DNA of 64,000 bases, taken from NCBI RefSeq assembly GCF_002025665.1, contig NZ_CP018786.1, forward strand, positions 4,216,001 to 4,280,000, given 5' to 3'. The notes under the pieces were generated by a model that was given only the letters and a program-made list of their open reading frames with translations, was not told where the DNA came from and ran no database searches. The first letter of the stretch is position 1, and every line of letters begins with the position of its first letter. The position numbers and the translations under genes are program-made. This DNA comes from Chryseobacterium indologenes (GTDB taxonomy: Bacteria; Bacteroidota; Bacteroidia; Flavobacteriales; Weeksellaceae). Shown one piece after another: positions 18,707 to 26,496 of the stretch.

Positions 18707-20416
18707 TTACTTAATCGTAAGCTTCTTTGTGGTTATTTCGTTTTTTATCTTCAGTTTTAATAAATATATTCCTTTAGGTAAATGAGAAACATCAATTGAC
18801 TGGTCCCCATTTACCTTAATATTCAGTTTTCTTCCATCCATCGAATACATTTCAGCTTCTGAAACTTTTTCGCCTTTGATATACACTTTATCTGATACCG
18901 GATTAGGATAGATAACAAACTGCTTTTCAGATTTGATGTCCGCTGTTCCCAGCACACTTTGAGTAGAAGCATCAGAATACACTTTTGAAGCATCAATAGA
19001 TTTTACGCTCCAGTATACATTCTGAATGGACGGATCAAGCTCAAGAAACCATGATGGTGTTGTTACTACATATTTTGCAATATCATGAGCTCCCTGTGTA
19101 GATCCTACGGTAATTTCATAACGTAAGGCATTCACCGGAGTTTTATCATCCGATGCCCCACTCCATGTAAAATTAAAACGATTTCCGTTTTTAGTCAGAT
19201 TCAATTGAGTAGGTGCTGCAGGTTTTGCATTGGCTGCTGTGGAATTATTTTTAAATACTTTAGTCAGTGAAGGAAGATCAGAAGCAGCCCAATCGAATCC
19301 ACCCAATAAGATATCCAGATGATGATCATTATTAAAATCAAAAAGCTGTACCAGTCCCGGACCTCCAAGAGCAGTAATACCAGTTACAGTTCCTTCATTG
19401 AATTTATGATTAGAAACATCATAGATATAGGTTTTCACAACAGCGTTGTAATCTTCATTTCCTGAAATAATAAAGTCGTAATAGCCGTCGTTATTTAAAT
19501 CCCCTATACTCAATGCTACATCTGAAATATCGTTTACGGCAATCGCCTGAGGAGTCAATGTCCCCGTACCATCATTCATGAGAACAGCAAAATAGGGATC
19601 ATCATTGCCATCTCTTCCAATCACCACAATATCCTGAAAACCATCTGCATTAAAATCTGCATAATCTATTTTCCCCACCGCTACAGGCGCAAGATCCTGT
19701 GTAGGAGTCAGAACTCCAGCCTGGTTCATGTATACTTTGGATACTGCATCTCCATTGATATCTGATCCGATAATCACAAGATCCAGCAGGTTATCATTAT
19801 TAAGGTCTACTACTTTAAAACTTCCGCTCTGAGTTCCATCTACCCAATTTCCCGTAAGATCAAAACCAGTACCCGTATTTTTATAATAATCCAAACTATT
19901 TCCAAAACCTCCTCCGTGAGCATACTGAGTTCCATTAATTGCATAATCAGATTTCCCATCATGGTTAAAGTCAAAAACTTCCAGAGATCCGTAAATTTTA
20001 CCTGGCAATTCTGCTTCTTTTACAAATCCTGAACCTGTATTTTTAAACCTGTATTGTTTATAATTAACAACATCCCAATAGCTGAGTCCTGTAGAAACAA
20101 TATCCACCAGACCATCATTATTATAATCAATGAATTTAATATCTCCAAGATGGGTCACATCTGCTCCCAATCCAACAAACGGCAATAAAGTTGTCCCATT
20201 ATTCTGATATACTTCATTATAGGTACTGTCTACATTTCCGTCACCATCAGAATCAATCGCTCCGTTAAGCACAATATCAAGGGTACCATTGTTATCTATA
20301 TCTGCAATATCAGCTGCAGAATAATAAAAATTATTCATGCTGGTCTGCACCTCAGTAAAGTTCTGAGCCATCAGACTGACAGGTATCATAGACAATAAAA
20401 TATAAATCCTCTTCAT
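18707..20416 (-). CDS. Secreted FG-GAP/VCBS repeat protein with T9SS type A sorting domain
   Basis: The 569-residue protein has a signal peptide (MKRIYILLSMIPVSLMAQ). Residues about 30-380 hold a series of FG-GAP/VCBS repeats with calcium-binding-like loops such as DIDNNGTLDIVLNG, DYNNDGLVDIVSTG, DFNHDGKSDYAING and DFNADGFQDIVVIG, which fold as a beta-propeller. A fibronectin-like segment follows (about 400-470), and the end is a sorting domain (IYPNPVSDKVYI ... GIYLLKLKI). It is likely exported by T9SS. Ligand or partner is unknown. Confidence 0.88.
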   Translation of the reverse strand: MKRIYILLSMIPVSLMAQNFTEVQTSMNNFYYSAADIADIDNNGTLDIVLNGAIDSDGDGNVDSTYNEVYQNNGTTLLPFVGLGADVTHLGDIKFIDYNNDGLVDIVSTGLSYWDVVNYKQYRFKNTGSGFVKEAELPGKIYGSLEVFDFNHDGKSDYAINGTQYAHGGGFGNSLDYYKNTGTGFDLTGNWVDGTQSGSFKVVDLNNDNLLDLVIIGSDINGDAVSKVYMNQAGVLTPTQDLAPVAVGKIDYADFNADGFQDIVVIGRDGNDDPYFAVLMNDGTGTLTPQAIAVNDISDVALSIGDLNNDGYYDFIISGNEDYNAVVKTYIYDVSNHKFNEGTVTGITALGGPGLVQLFDFNNDHHLDILLGGFDWAASDLPSLTKVFKNNSTAANAKPAAPTQLNLTKNGNRFNFTWSGASDDKTPVNALRYEITVGSTQGAHDIAKYVVTTPSWFLELDPSIQNVYWSVKSIDASKVYSDASTQSVLGTADIKSEKQFVIYPNPVSDKVYIKGEKVSEAEMYSMDGRKLNIKVNGDQSIDVSHLPKGIYLLKLKIKNEITTKKLTIK

Positions 20417-20444
20417 AGTTGTTTTTATTTAGATTAATTAAAAA

Positions 20445-20452
20445 CAAAGATA
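20445..20452 (-). promoter_or_regulatory. -7 promoter element for the FG-GAP T9SS gene
   Basis: CAAAGATA on the plus strand reads TATCTTTG on the minus strand, a perfect -7 match 29 bp before the start codon at 20416. Confidence 0.5.
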
Positions 20453-20591
20453 GAATATTAAATTCTGAGAGTAAAAAAAAGCATGTATGAAATATATCAG
20501 CACCCTTTATCTGCTGTATCCCAAGGATTCTACTATTTTAAAAATTCAATATTATTAATCAGTTACTTATTTGCAAATATTTTCCAAAAGA

Positions 20592-20623
20592 TTTGTCTAT
20601 CTAAAAAATTCTTCGTTATTTTG
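20592..20623 (+). promoter_or_regulatory. Promoter of the L28-L33-DUF4295 cluster
   Basis: TTTG (20592-20595), a 20-bp spacer, then TTATTTTG (20616-20623, one mismatch to TAnnTTTG). The leader to rpmB would be about 30 nt. Confidence 0.55.
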
Positions 20624-20659
20624 CACTCTCAAATATTATACAAATAAGAACATCGAGAT

Positions 20660-20902
20660 ATGTCAAGAATTTGCCAAATAACAGGAAAGCGTGCAATGGT
20701 TGGTAACAACGTTTCTCACGCTAATAACAAAACGAAGCGTCGTTTTGAAATTAACTTATTAGAGAAGAAGTTTTACCTTCCGGAGCAAGATAAGCACGTT
20801 ACACTGAAAGTATCAGCTCATGGATTGAGAGTGATTAACAAGATTGGAATCGAGGAAGCTATTGAAAGAGCTACTAGAAACGGATTGATTAAAAAGAATT
20901 AA
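20660..20902 (+). CDS. rpmB: 50S ribosomal protein L28
   Basis: The 80-residue protein begins MSRICQITGKRAMVGNNVSHANNKTKRRF, cut here to its recognisable core MVGNNVSHANNKTKRRF, which is the bL28 signature. It is a structural part of the large ribosomal subunit. It lacks the zinc-binding CXXC pairs seen in some L28 forms (only Cys5 near the N-terminus). It heads a three-gene cluster with rpmG 6 bp downstream. Confidence 0.97.
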   Translation: MSRICQITGKRAMVGNNVSHANNKTKRRFEINLLEKKFYLPEQDKHVTLKVSAHGLRVINKIGIEEAIERATRNGLIKKN

Positions 20903-20908
20903 TAAATC

Positions 20909-21091
20909 ATGGCAAAAAAAGGAAATAGAGTTCAAGTAATCCTTGAATGTACAGAGCACAAAGAAAGTGGTATGCCAGGAATGTCTAGATACATTTCTAC
21001 AAAAAATAAAAAGAACACTACAGAGAGATTAGAGCTTAAAAAGTATAATCCAGTTCTTAAAAGATCTACCCTTCACAAAGAAATTAAGTAA
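20909..21091 (+). CDS. rpmG: 50S ribosomal protein L33
   Basis: The 60-residue protein has the bL33 pattern RVQVILECTEHKESG and YISTKNKKNTTERLELKKYNP (shown in parts). It has a single cysteine, so it is the zinc-free form. It lies between rpmB and the small DUF4295 gene, an arrangement characteristic of Bacteroidota. Confidence 0.97.
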   Translation: MAKKGNRVQVILECTEHKESGMPGMSRYISTKNKKNTTERLELKKYNPVLKRSTLHKEIK

Positions 21092-21111
21092 TTTATAAAT
21101 AATAACTTACC

Positions 21112-21264
21112 ATGGCAAAGAAAGTAGTAGCAACCCTACAAAGCGGTCAGTCTAAGAAGATGACTAAAGTGGTGAAAATGGTTAAGTCTTCTAAATCAGG
21201 AGCTTACGTTTTCGAAGAAAAAGTAATGAATGCTGACGAAGTAGATGGTTATTTAAAGAAATAA
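21112..21264 (+). CDS. DUF4295 small basic protein, probable ribosome component
   Basis: This 50-residue ORF starts 20 bp after rpmG and reads MAKKVVATLQSGQSKKMTKV onward to a DGYLKK end. It is very basic in its N-terminal 28 residues and acidic toward the end. The family is restricted to Bacteroidota and almost always follows L28 and L33. From memory, a Flavobacterium ribosome structure described a new small large-subunit protein named bL38, which I believe is this family; I cannot verify that here. The shared promoter and terminator with rpmB-rpmG support a ribosomal role. Confidence 0.9.
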   Translation: MAKKVVATLQSGQSKKMTKVVKMVKSSKSGAYVFEEKVMNADEVDGYLKK

Positions 21265-21285
21265 TCAGTATTTTGTTTACAATAT

Positions 21286-21319
21286 AAAAAACTACTCATA
21301 TTTTGTGAGTAGTTTTTTT
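21286..21319 (+). terminator. Terminator of the L28-L33-DUF4295 cluster
   Basis: AAAAACTACTCA pairs with TGAGTAGTTTTT, followed by T residues. A look-alike sequence with a weaker stem occurs at 22372-22401 before the RidA gene. Confidence 0.8.
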
Positions 21320-21347
21320 GTTATTTTTATGCTTAAAAAACATACAA

Positions 21348-22295
21348 ATGAAATCGTTGTTTACGCTGCTTTTAGGCACCCTTATTTTCTGTCTTATTTC
21401 GGCTCAAAGTCTTAAAACAAATACGAATACAGGGGTCGTCTTAACAGTCCTTGGAAATGTACAGGATGCAGGTTCACCACAGGCAGGCTGTAAGAAAAGC
21501 TGTTGTGCTGATCTTTGGAAACATCCCAGACAAGATCGGAAAATTATATCAATGGGAATCATTGATTACGATCTGCAAAAAAATTATATTTTCGATAGCA
21601 GCCCTGATTTCACTTCACAACTTCAATTGTTACAGGAAAAATCCGGCACATTAGAAAAAACAGCTCCGGATGGAATTTTTATTACACATGCCCACATCGG
21701 TCATTATACAGGTTTGATGTTTTTGGGAAGAGAAGGTATGAATTCTAAAAATGTTCCAGTGTATACTATGCCGATACTTAAGAAATATTTTGAGAATAAC
21801 GGACCCTGGTCACAATTGGTTCATTTAAAAAATATTGAGATCCGGGAAATGAAGAATGAAGTGTCGTTACAAATAAATCCTCACCTTCAAGTCACTCCCA
21901 TTTTAGTGCCCCATCGTGATGAATACTCCGAAACAGTAGGATACTTAATTCAAGGTCCTCATAAGAAGGCTTTATTTATACCCGATATTGATAAATGGAA
22001 TACCTGGAAGCACAGCATTACAGATTTCATCAAAAAGGTTGATTATGCATTTTTAGACGCAACGTTTTATGACGCTGAGGAAGTAGGTTTCAGAGATATC
22101 TCAGAAATTCCCCATCCATTTGTAACGGAAAGTATGGAGCTTTTTAAAAACCTCCCGGTTCAGGAAAAAAAGAAAATCTACTTTATTCACTTCAATCACA
22201 CCAACAAACTTTTAATTCCGGATAGCCAACAGAGTAAAACGGTTCTGGCCAATGGATTTAATATTGCAAGGCTTGGAGATACCGTAGAACTATAA
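21348..22295 (+). CDS. Secreted PqqB-like metallo-beta-lactamase fold hydrolase
   Basis: I use the ATG at 21348 (315 residues) because it opens a signal peptide (MKSLFTLLLGTLIFCLISAQ); the upstream in-frame ATG overlaps the preceding terminator region. The N-terminal VLGNVQDAGSPQAGC and the metal motif THAHIGHYTGL resemble PqqB proteins, where the usual HxHxDH is altered; here the aspartate of HxHxDH is replaced by glycine (HAHIGH). Other conserved parts are PHRDEYSETVGY and FIHFNHTN near the C-terminus. No other PQQ synthesis genes are nearby, so a PQQ role is unlikely; substrate unknown. Confidence 0.8.
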   Translation: MKSLFTLLLGTLIFCLISAQSLKTNTNTGVVLTVLGNVQDAGSPQAGCKKSCCADLWKHPRQDRKIISMGIIDYDLQKNYIFDSSPDFTSQLQLLQEKSGTLEKTAPDGIFITHAHIGHYTGLMFLGREGMNSKNVPVYTMPILKKYFENNGPWSQLVHLKNIEIREMKNEVSLQINPHLQVTPILVPHRDEYSETVGYLIQGPHKKALFIPDIDKWNTWKHSITDFIKKVDYAFLDATFYDAEEVGFRDISEIPHPFVTESMELFKNLPVQEKKKIYFIHFNHTNKLLIPDSQQSKTVLANGFNIARLGDTVEL

Positions 22296-22403
22296 TTTTA
22301 AATAAGAAAAAGATACGCAATACAACGGGCTTAACGTGGTGAGATAGTCTATATTTTATAGATAATGTAAAAAAAACACTCATTTTTTGGGTAGTTTTTT
22401 TGC

Positions 22404-22411
22404 TATCTTTG
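22404..22411 (+). promoter_or_regulatory. -7 promoter element for the RidA gene
   Basis: TATCTTTG is a perfect TAnnTTTG match 26 bp before the start at 22438. It supports the later ATG, since the upstream in-frame ATG at 22387 lies before the promoter. Confidence 0.5.
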
Positions 22412-22437
22412 CTCACCAGATTATTAATCAGCAAAAT

Positions 22438-22905
22438 ATGAAAAAGATTCTTGTTCTGTTATGTACAGCAACTTTTCTATTTTCATTCAGTCAAAAAACA
22501 ATGAATCCTGTAGAATATAAAAGTTCGCCAAAAGTTTTCAACATTAAAGGATTATCACAATCAGTAAGTATTGATTGTGGAAATTCTAAAATGATTTTGT
22601 TATCCGGACAGGTTTCTCTGGACTCTGAAGGTAATCTTGTGGGAAATACCATTGAAGAGCAAACGCAGCAGGTTTTCAAGAATATTGATAATATCCTGAA
22701 AGAATATGGAGGTACAGGAAAAGATATTATTAAACTGGTAATTTATACCACAGACATCAAAAAAACACCTGATTTCAGAAAAGTAAGGGATTTGTATGTC
22801 AGTCTTCAAAATCCTCCCGTAAGCAGCCTCGTAGAAGTGAGCAAGCTTTTCAGAGATGATGTGCTTATAGAAGTAGAAGCCACAGCAGTGATTAAAAATA
22901 AATAA
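22438..22905 (+). CDS. Secreted RidA family protein
   Basis: From 22438 the product has 155 residues and starts with a signal peptide (MKKILVLLCTATFLFSFSQ). The rest is a YjgF/RidA domain with LSGQVSLDSEGNLVG, the helix KNIDNILKEYGG, and the signature PPVSSLVEVSKLFRDDVLIEVEA. Cytosolic RidA removes reactive enamine/imine intermediates from PLP enzymes. The classical catalytic arginine context (about xxRA/xVRV before the C-terminal strand) is not obvious, so an exported Rid-like protein with another role is possible. Confidence 0.85.
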   Translation: MKKILVLLCTATFLFSFSQKTMNPVEYKSSPKVFNIKGLSQSVSIDCGNSKMILLSGQVSLDSEGNLVGNTIEEQTQQVFKNIDNILKEYGGTGKDIIKLVIYTTDIKKTPDFRKVRDLYVSLQNPPVSSLVEVSKLFRDDVLIEVEATAVIKNK

Positions 22906-22920
22906 GAATAAACTAAAACT

Positions 22921-23874
22921 ATGAGTTGGTTTAAAAATATTTTCAAAAAAGAAGAAAAAGAAACTTTAGACAAAGGATTGGAAAAATCCAGTCAGGGATT
23001 CTTTGAAAAAATGACGAAAGCCGTAGTCGGCAAAAGTAAAGTAGATGATGAGGTACTTGATGATCTTGAAGAAGTACTGATTGCTTCCGATGTAGGAGCC
23101 TCTACCACTATCAAAATCATTGAAAGAATTGAAGAACGTGTTGCCAGAGATAAATATGTAGGAGTAAATGAACTTGACAAAATTCTTCGTGATGAGATTT
23201 CAGGATTATTGCTTGAAAATCCTCATGCCGGTACAGGAAATATCGATACTTCTAAAAAACCATACGTCATCATGGTCGTAGGAGTGAATGGAGTGGGCAA
23301 AACAACAACCATCGGAAAACTGGCTCACCAGTTCAAATCGGAAGGTAAAAAAGTAGTTCTTGGAGCTGCAGATACCTTTAGAGCTGCTGCTGTTGACCAG
23401 CTTGTTATCTGGAGCGAAAGAGTGGGCGTTCCTATTGTAAAACAGGAAATGGGCTCTGATCCTGCTTCCGTAGCATTTGACACTGTACAAAGCGCGGTTG
23501 CACAGAATGCGGATGTTGTCATCATTGATACCGCAGGGAGACTTCACAATAAGATCAACCTGATGAATGAATTGTCCAAGATCAAAAGAGTGATGCAGAA
23601 AGTAATTCCTGATGCACCTCATGAGATTCTATTGGTACTTGACGGTTCTACAGGACAGAATGCTTTCGAACAGGCAAAACAGTTTACAGCAGCAACAGAA
23701 GTAAATGCTTTAGCAGTAACAAAACTGGACGGAACAGCCAAAGGAGGTGTTGTTATTGGTATCTCCGATCAGTTCCAAATTCCGGTGAAGTATATTGGTG
23801 TAGGCGAAAAAATGCAGGATTTACAACTTTTTAATGGTACGGAATTTGTAGACTCATTCTTCAAGAAAAGATGA
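22921..23874 (+). CDS. ftsY: Signal recognition particle receptor FtsY
   Basis: The 317-residue GTPase docks SRP-bound ribosomes at the inner membrane. It has the NG domain only: the G1 motif GVNGVGKTTTIGKLA, DTFRAAAVDQL, IIDTAGRLHNK, and TKLDGTAKGGV, with a short basic N-terminus (MSWFKNIFKKEEKE) in place of the long acidic A domain of E. coli FtsY. The short form is normal in Bacteroidota. It starts 15 bp after the RidA gene. Confidence 0.96.
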   Translation: MSWFKNIFKKEEKETLDKGLEKSSQGFFEKMTKAVVGKSKVDDEVLDDLEEVLIASDVGASTTIKIIERIEERVARDKYVGVNELDKILRDEISGLLLENPHAGTGNIDTSKKPYVIMVVGVNGVGKTTTIGKLAHQFKSEGKKVVLGAADTFRAAAVDQLVIWSERVGVPIVKQEMGSDPASVAFDTVQSAVAQNADVVIIDTAGRLHNKINLMNELSKIKRVMQKVIPDAPHEILLVLDGSTGQNAFEQAKQFTAATEVNALAVTKLDGTAKGGVVIGISDQFQIPVKYIGVGEKMQDLQLFNGTEFVDSFFKKR

Positions 23875-23946
23875 TTTATATCATGTTTTCCCTTATATTA
23901 GCAAACAAATCATTTTTAAATATTAACAATAAAAAAATTTGCAACT

Positions 23947-24207
23947 ATGGGAATTATAACATGGATCCTATTTGGTCTTATCGCAGGTGCTATCGCTAAA
24001 ATGATCATGCCGGGAACTCAGGGAGGAGGATGGCTTATCACTATTATCCTTGGAATTCTTGGAGCATTTGTAGGAGGAGCTATAGGAGTTTACGTTTTAC
24101 ACTGGGGAGATGTCACTTCATTCTGGAATCCTAGAAGCTGGATTCTCTCAATTGGAGGCGCTTTAATCATTCTCTGGATTTACGGAATGGCAACAAAGAA
24201 AAGCTGA
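23947..24207 (+). CDS. GlsB/YeaQ/YmgE family membrane protein
   Basis: The 86-residue protein has three hydrophobic segments and the glycine-rich motifs GLIAGAIAKMIMPG and ILGILGAFVGGAIG typical of the transglycosylase-associated protein family. These small inner-membrane proteins are linked to stress response, without a defined activity. A strong terminator follows. Confidence 0.9.
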   Translation: MGIITWILFGLIAGAIAKMIMPGTQGGGWLITIILGILGAFVGGAIGVYVLHWGDVTSFWNPRSWILSIGGALIILWIYGMATKKS

Positions 24208-24226
24208 TATTAAAGCTGATAAAAAA

Positions 24227-24264
24227 TAAAATCCCGGATCTGAAATTTCAGGTCCGGGATTTTT
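24227..24264. terminator. Bidirectional terminator between the GlsB-like gene and sppA
   Basis: AAATCCCGGATCTGAAA pairs with TTTCAGGTCCGGGATTT with one mismatch, flanked by A and T runs. It serves both convergent genes. Confidence 0.85.
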
Positions 24265-24284
24265 GTATACAATATAAAATTTAG

Positions 24285-26042
24285 TTAGTCATTAATTCTA
24301 ATCTGATAAGGCATTTCCATTTTCACCTCAGACTGTAGTTTCTTGTCTGTAATCTGCTGCAAAATCTCATAGTTGGATTTACCAATCTTGTTTTTGATAA
24401 TTCTGGCAGAAACGTCCTCTTCATTCAGGTCTTTAAAGATTTGCTCAAACGGAGTCATTCTCTTAGGGAAAGCTTCTACATGATAAGACTTTAATCCAGC
24501 TTTCTGAGCGGCAAACTTCACAGCATCTGTTAAAGTACCCAATTCGTCTACCAATCCTATTTCTTTTGCACGAACTCCGCTCCATACTCTACCACCTCCT
24601 ACATTGTCAATCTGCTCAAAAGTTTTCTTTCTGTTCTGAGTCACAAAATGAACAAATCTCTTATAAGTACCTTCTACACTTCTCGTCATCATATTCACTC
24701 CATAAGGGGTTACTCCGTTTAATCCGGAATAATACATAGAGTTGGCATTGGTAGAAACAATATCTGCACGAATTCCGTTTTTAGCTGCAATATCTTTGTA
24801 GTAAGGCATCACCCCGAATACTCCGATAGAACCGGTAAGTGTGTTAGGCTCTGAATAAATTTTATCTGCAGCCATTGCTACATAATATCCTCCTGATGCC
24901 GCATAGTCTCCAAAAGAAACTATCAGTGGTTTTTTCTTTTTCAGCTGCTGTAGTTCAAATAAGATTTCATCTGAAGCATTAGCACTTCCTCCCGGAGAGT
25001 TGATTCTGAAAACAACCGCTTTCACTTTATCATCCTCCTGAAGTTTTTTAATATACTTCACATATTTCTCAGAATGAATATCATTATATTCATCTCCATT
25101 ATTAATAGATCCTGAAGCATAAAGTACTGCGATCTTTTCACCAGATTTATCTTCATCTGCATAAGAGTTGATATAACTTGTCAAAGAAATCTTATTCAGT
25201 TTATCTTCATTTTTCACACTTAACTTCGCCTTAAGAAGATCTTCGTATTCTGATTTCTGGATCAACTTATCGGCTAGTTTATATTTTAGGCTTTGCTCAG
25301 GAATCATTCCATACAAACTGTCTGTGATCATTCTGAACTGAGCAGTATCAATTTTTCTTGAAGCTGCCATTTTATTGGAAGTATTTTTCCAAAGGTCATT
25401 CAAAAGCGTACTTAACTGTTCTTTATTTTCAGGAGAAATATCATTTCTTAAAAAAGGTTCTACTGCAGACTTGAATTTACCGTGACGGATTACTTCAATT
25501 CCAATCCCGTACTTATCTGCAAAATCCTTGAAGAAAGTAACTTCTGTAGAAAGACCTTTTAACTCTACCATTCCTGCAGGATGCAGATAATATTTATCAG
25601 CAACAGATCCTAAATAATAAGCAGACTGGGATACTCCATTTCCGTATGCATACACAAACTTTCCACTTTTCTTGAAATCTTCAATAGCGTTTCTAAGATC
25701 ATCAATCTGAGTAAGTCCTGCAGATAAATAATCAGTTTCTATACTGATCCCTTTAATATTATCATCCGTTTTTGCTTTATTGATAGCTTCCAATGCATCA
25801 TATATAAGGATACTTTTATTTTGAGCTCCTAAACCAAATAATCCCATCTCTTCTTCAGTAGGACTATCGATTATATTTGTCTTTAAATTAATCGTAAGAA
25901 CGGAGTTCTTTTTTACCGCCACCGACTTATCATTCCCCATCGCACTGAACACAAGCATCATAATGAAAAAGATGAAAAATAGAGCGCAAAGTATGATAAT
26001 TGCTACTATATTTGCCAAAACATTTTTAAAGAAACTTCTCAT
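24285..26042 (-). CDS. sppA: Signal peptide peptidase SppA, 67K type
   Basis: The 585-residue protein has an N-terminal membrane anchor (residues about 10-33) and two tandem S49 peptidase domains, as in E. coli SppA. The catalytic pair is visible as Lys191 (GKFKSAVEPF) in the first half and Ser383 (AASGGYYVAMAAD) in the second. It degrades released signal peptides in the membrane. Its start codon is only 20 bp from the divergent folK start. Confidence 0.94.
   Translation of the reverse strand: MRSFFKNVLANIVAIIILCALFFIFFIMMLVFSAMGNDKSVAVKKNSVLTINLKTNIIDSPTEEEMGLFGLGAQNKSILIYDALEAINKAKTDDNIKGISIETDYLSAGLTQIDDLRNAIEDFKKSGKFVYAYGNGVSQSAYYLGSVADKYYLHPAGMVELKGLSTEVTFFKDFADKYGIGIEVIRHGKFKSAVEPFLRNDISPENKEQLSTLLNDLWKNTSNKMAASRKIDTAQFRMITDSLYGMIPEQSLKYKLADKLIQKSEYEDLLKAKLSVKNEDKLNKISLTSYINSYADEDKSGEKIAVLYASGSINNGDEYNDIHSEKYVKYIKKLQEDDKVKAVVFRINSPGGSANASDEILFELQQLKKKKPLIVSFGDYAASGGYYVAMAADKIYSEPNTLTGSIGVFGVMPYYKDIAAKNGIRADIVSTNANSMYYSGLNGVTPYGVNMMTRSVEGTYKRFVHFVTQNRKKTFEQIDNVGGGRVWSGVRAKEIGLVDELGTLTDAVKFAAQKAGLKSYHVEAFPKRMTPFEQIFKDLNEEDVSARIIKNKIGKSNYEILQQITDKKLQSEVKMEMPYQIRIND
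26007..26014 (+). promoter_or_regulatory. -7 promoter element for folK inside sppA
   Basis: TATATTTG is a perfect TAnnTTTG match located in the first codons of the divergent sppA gene, about 49 bp before the folK start. No -33 match is seen. Confidence 0.35.
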
Positions 26043-26062
26043 AAATCAATCAATTTTCTAAT

Positions 26063-26479
26063 ATGTCGCAGCATAAGGTCGTTTTGTTACTAGGAAGTAA
26101 CTTAGGAGAGCAAAAAAAAAATGTAGAGCTTGCATTAAAAATGATAAATGAAGCTGGAAATCACATTTCACAAACCAGCGAATTTTTAATGTCTGACCCT
26201 GTAGAGTTTGTCAGTTCCAATATTTTTTGTAATATTGCAGCAATAATATTCACTCATCTTTCACCAATCCAACTGCTTGATTGTATTAAGAATATAGAAG
26301 TTGAGATGGGAAGAATTAATGATTCAAAAGTATCCGGAGGTTATACTGATAGGATTATAGACATTGATATCATTAAGTATAATGAGTTAAATTTTAAATC
26401 AGAAAGGTTAGAAGTCCCTCATAAAAAACATCTTTTTGAAAGGGATTTTTCCAGAATATTATTGAAAGATTTTATTTAA
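26063..26479 (+). CDS. folK: 2-amino-4-hydroxy-6-hydroxymethyldihydropteridine diphosphokinase
   Basis: The 138-residue enzyme (HPPK) transfers pyrophosphate from ATP to the pterin in folate synthesis. It has LLLGSNLGEQKKNVELAL at the N-terminus, the conserved DRIIDIDIIKYN and the C-terminal VPHKKHLFERDF. It is slightly shorter than the E. coli enzyme. The outer-membrane gene at 26497 follows after 17 bp. Confidence 0.92.
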   Translation: MSQHKVVLLLGSNLGEQKKNVELALKMINEAGNHISQTSEFLMSDPVEFVSSNIFCNIAAIIFTHLSPIQLLDCIKNIEVEMGRINDSKVSGGYTDRIIDIDIIKYNELNFKSERLEVPHKKHLFERDFSRILLKDFI

Positions 26480-26496
26480 AACATAAAACATATTGT

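Noticed and set aside
21348..22295. Assignment as true PQQ biosynthesis protein PqqB
   Set aside because: Signal peptide, altered metal motif and absence of pqqA, C, D or E nearby argue against it.
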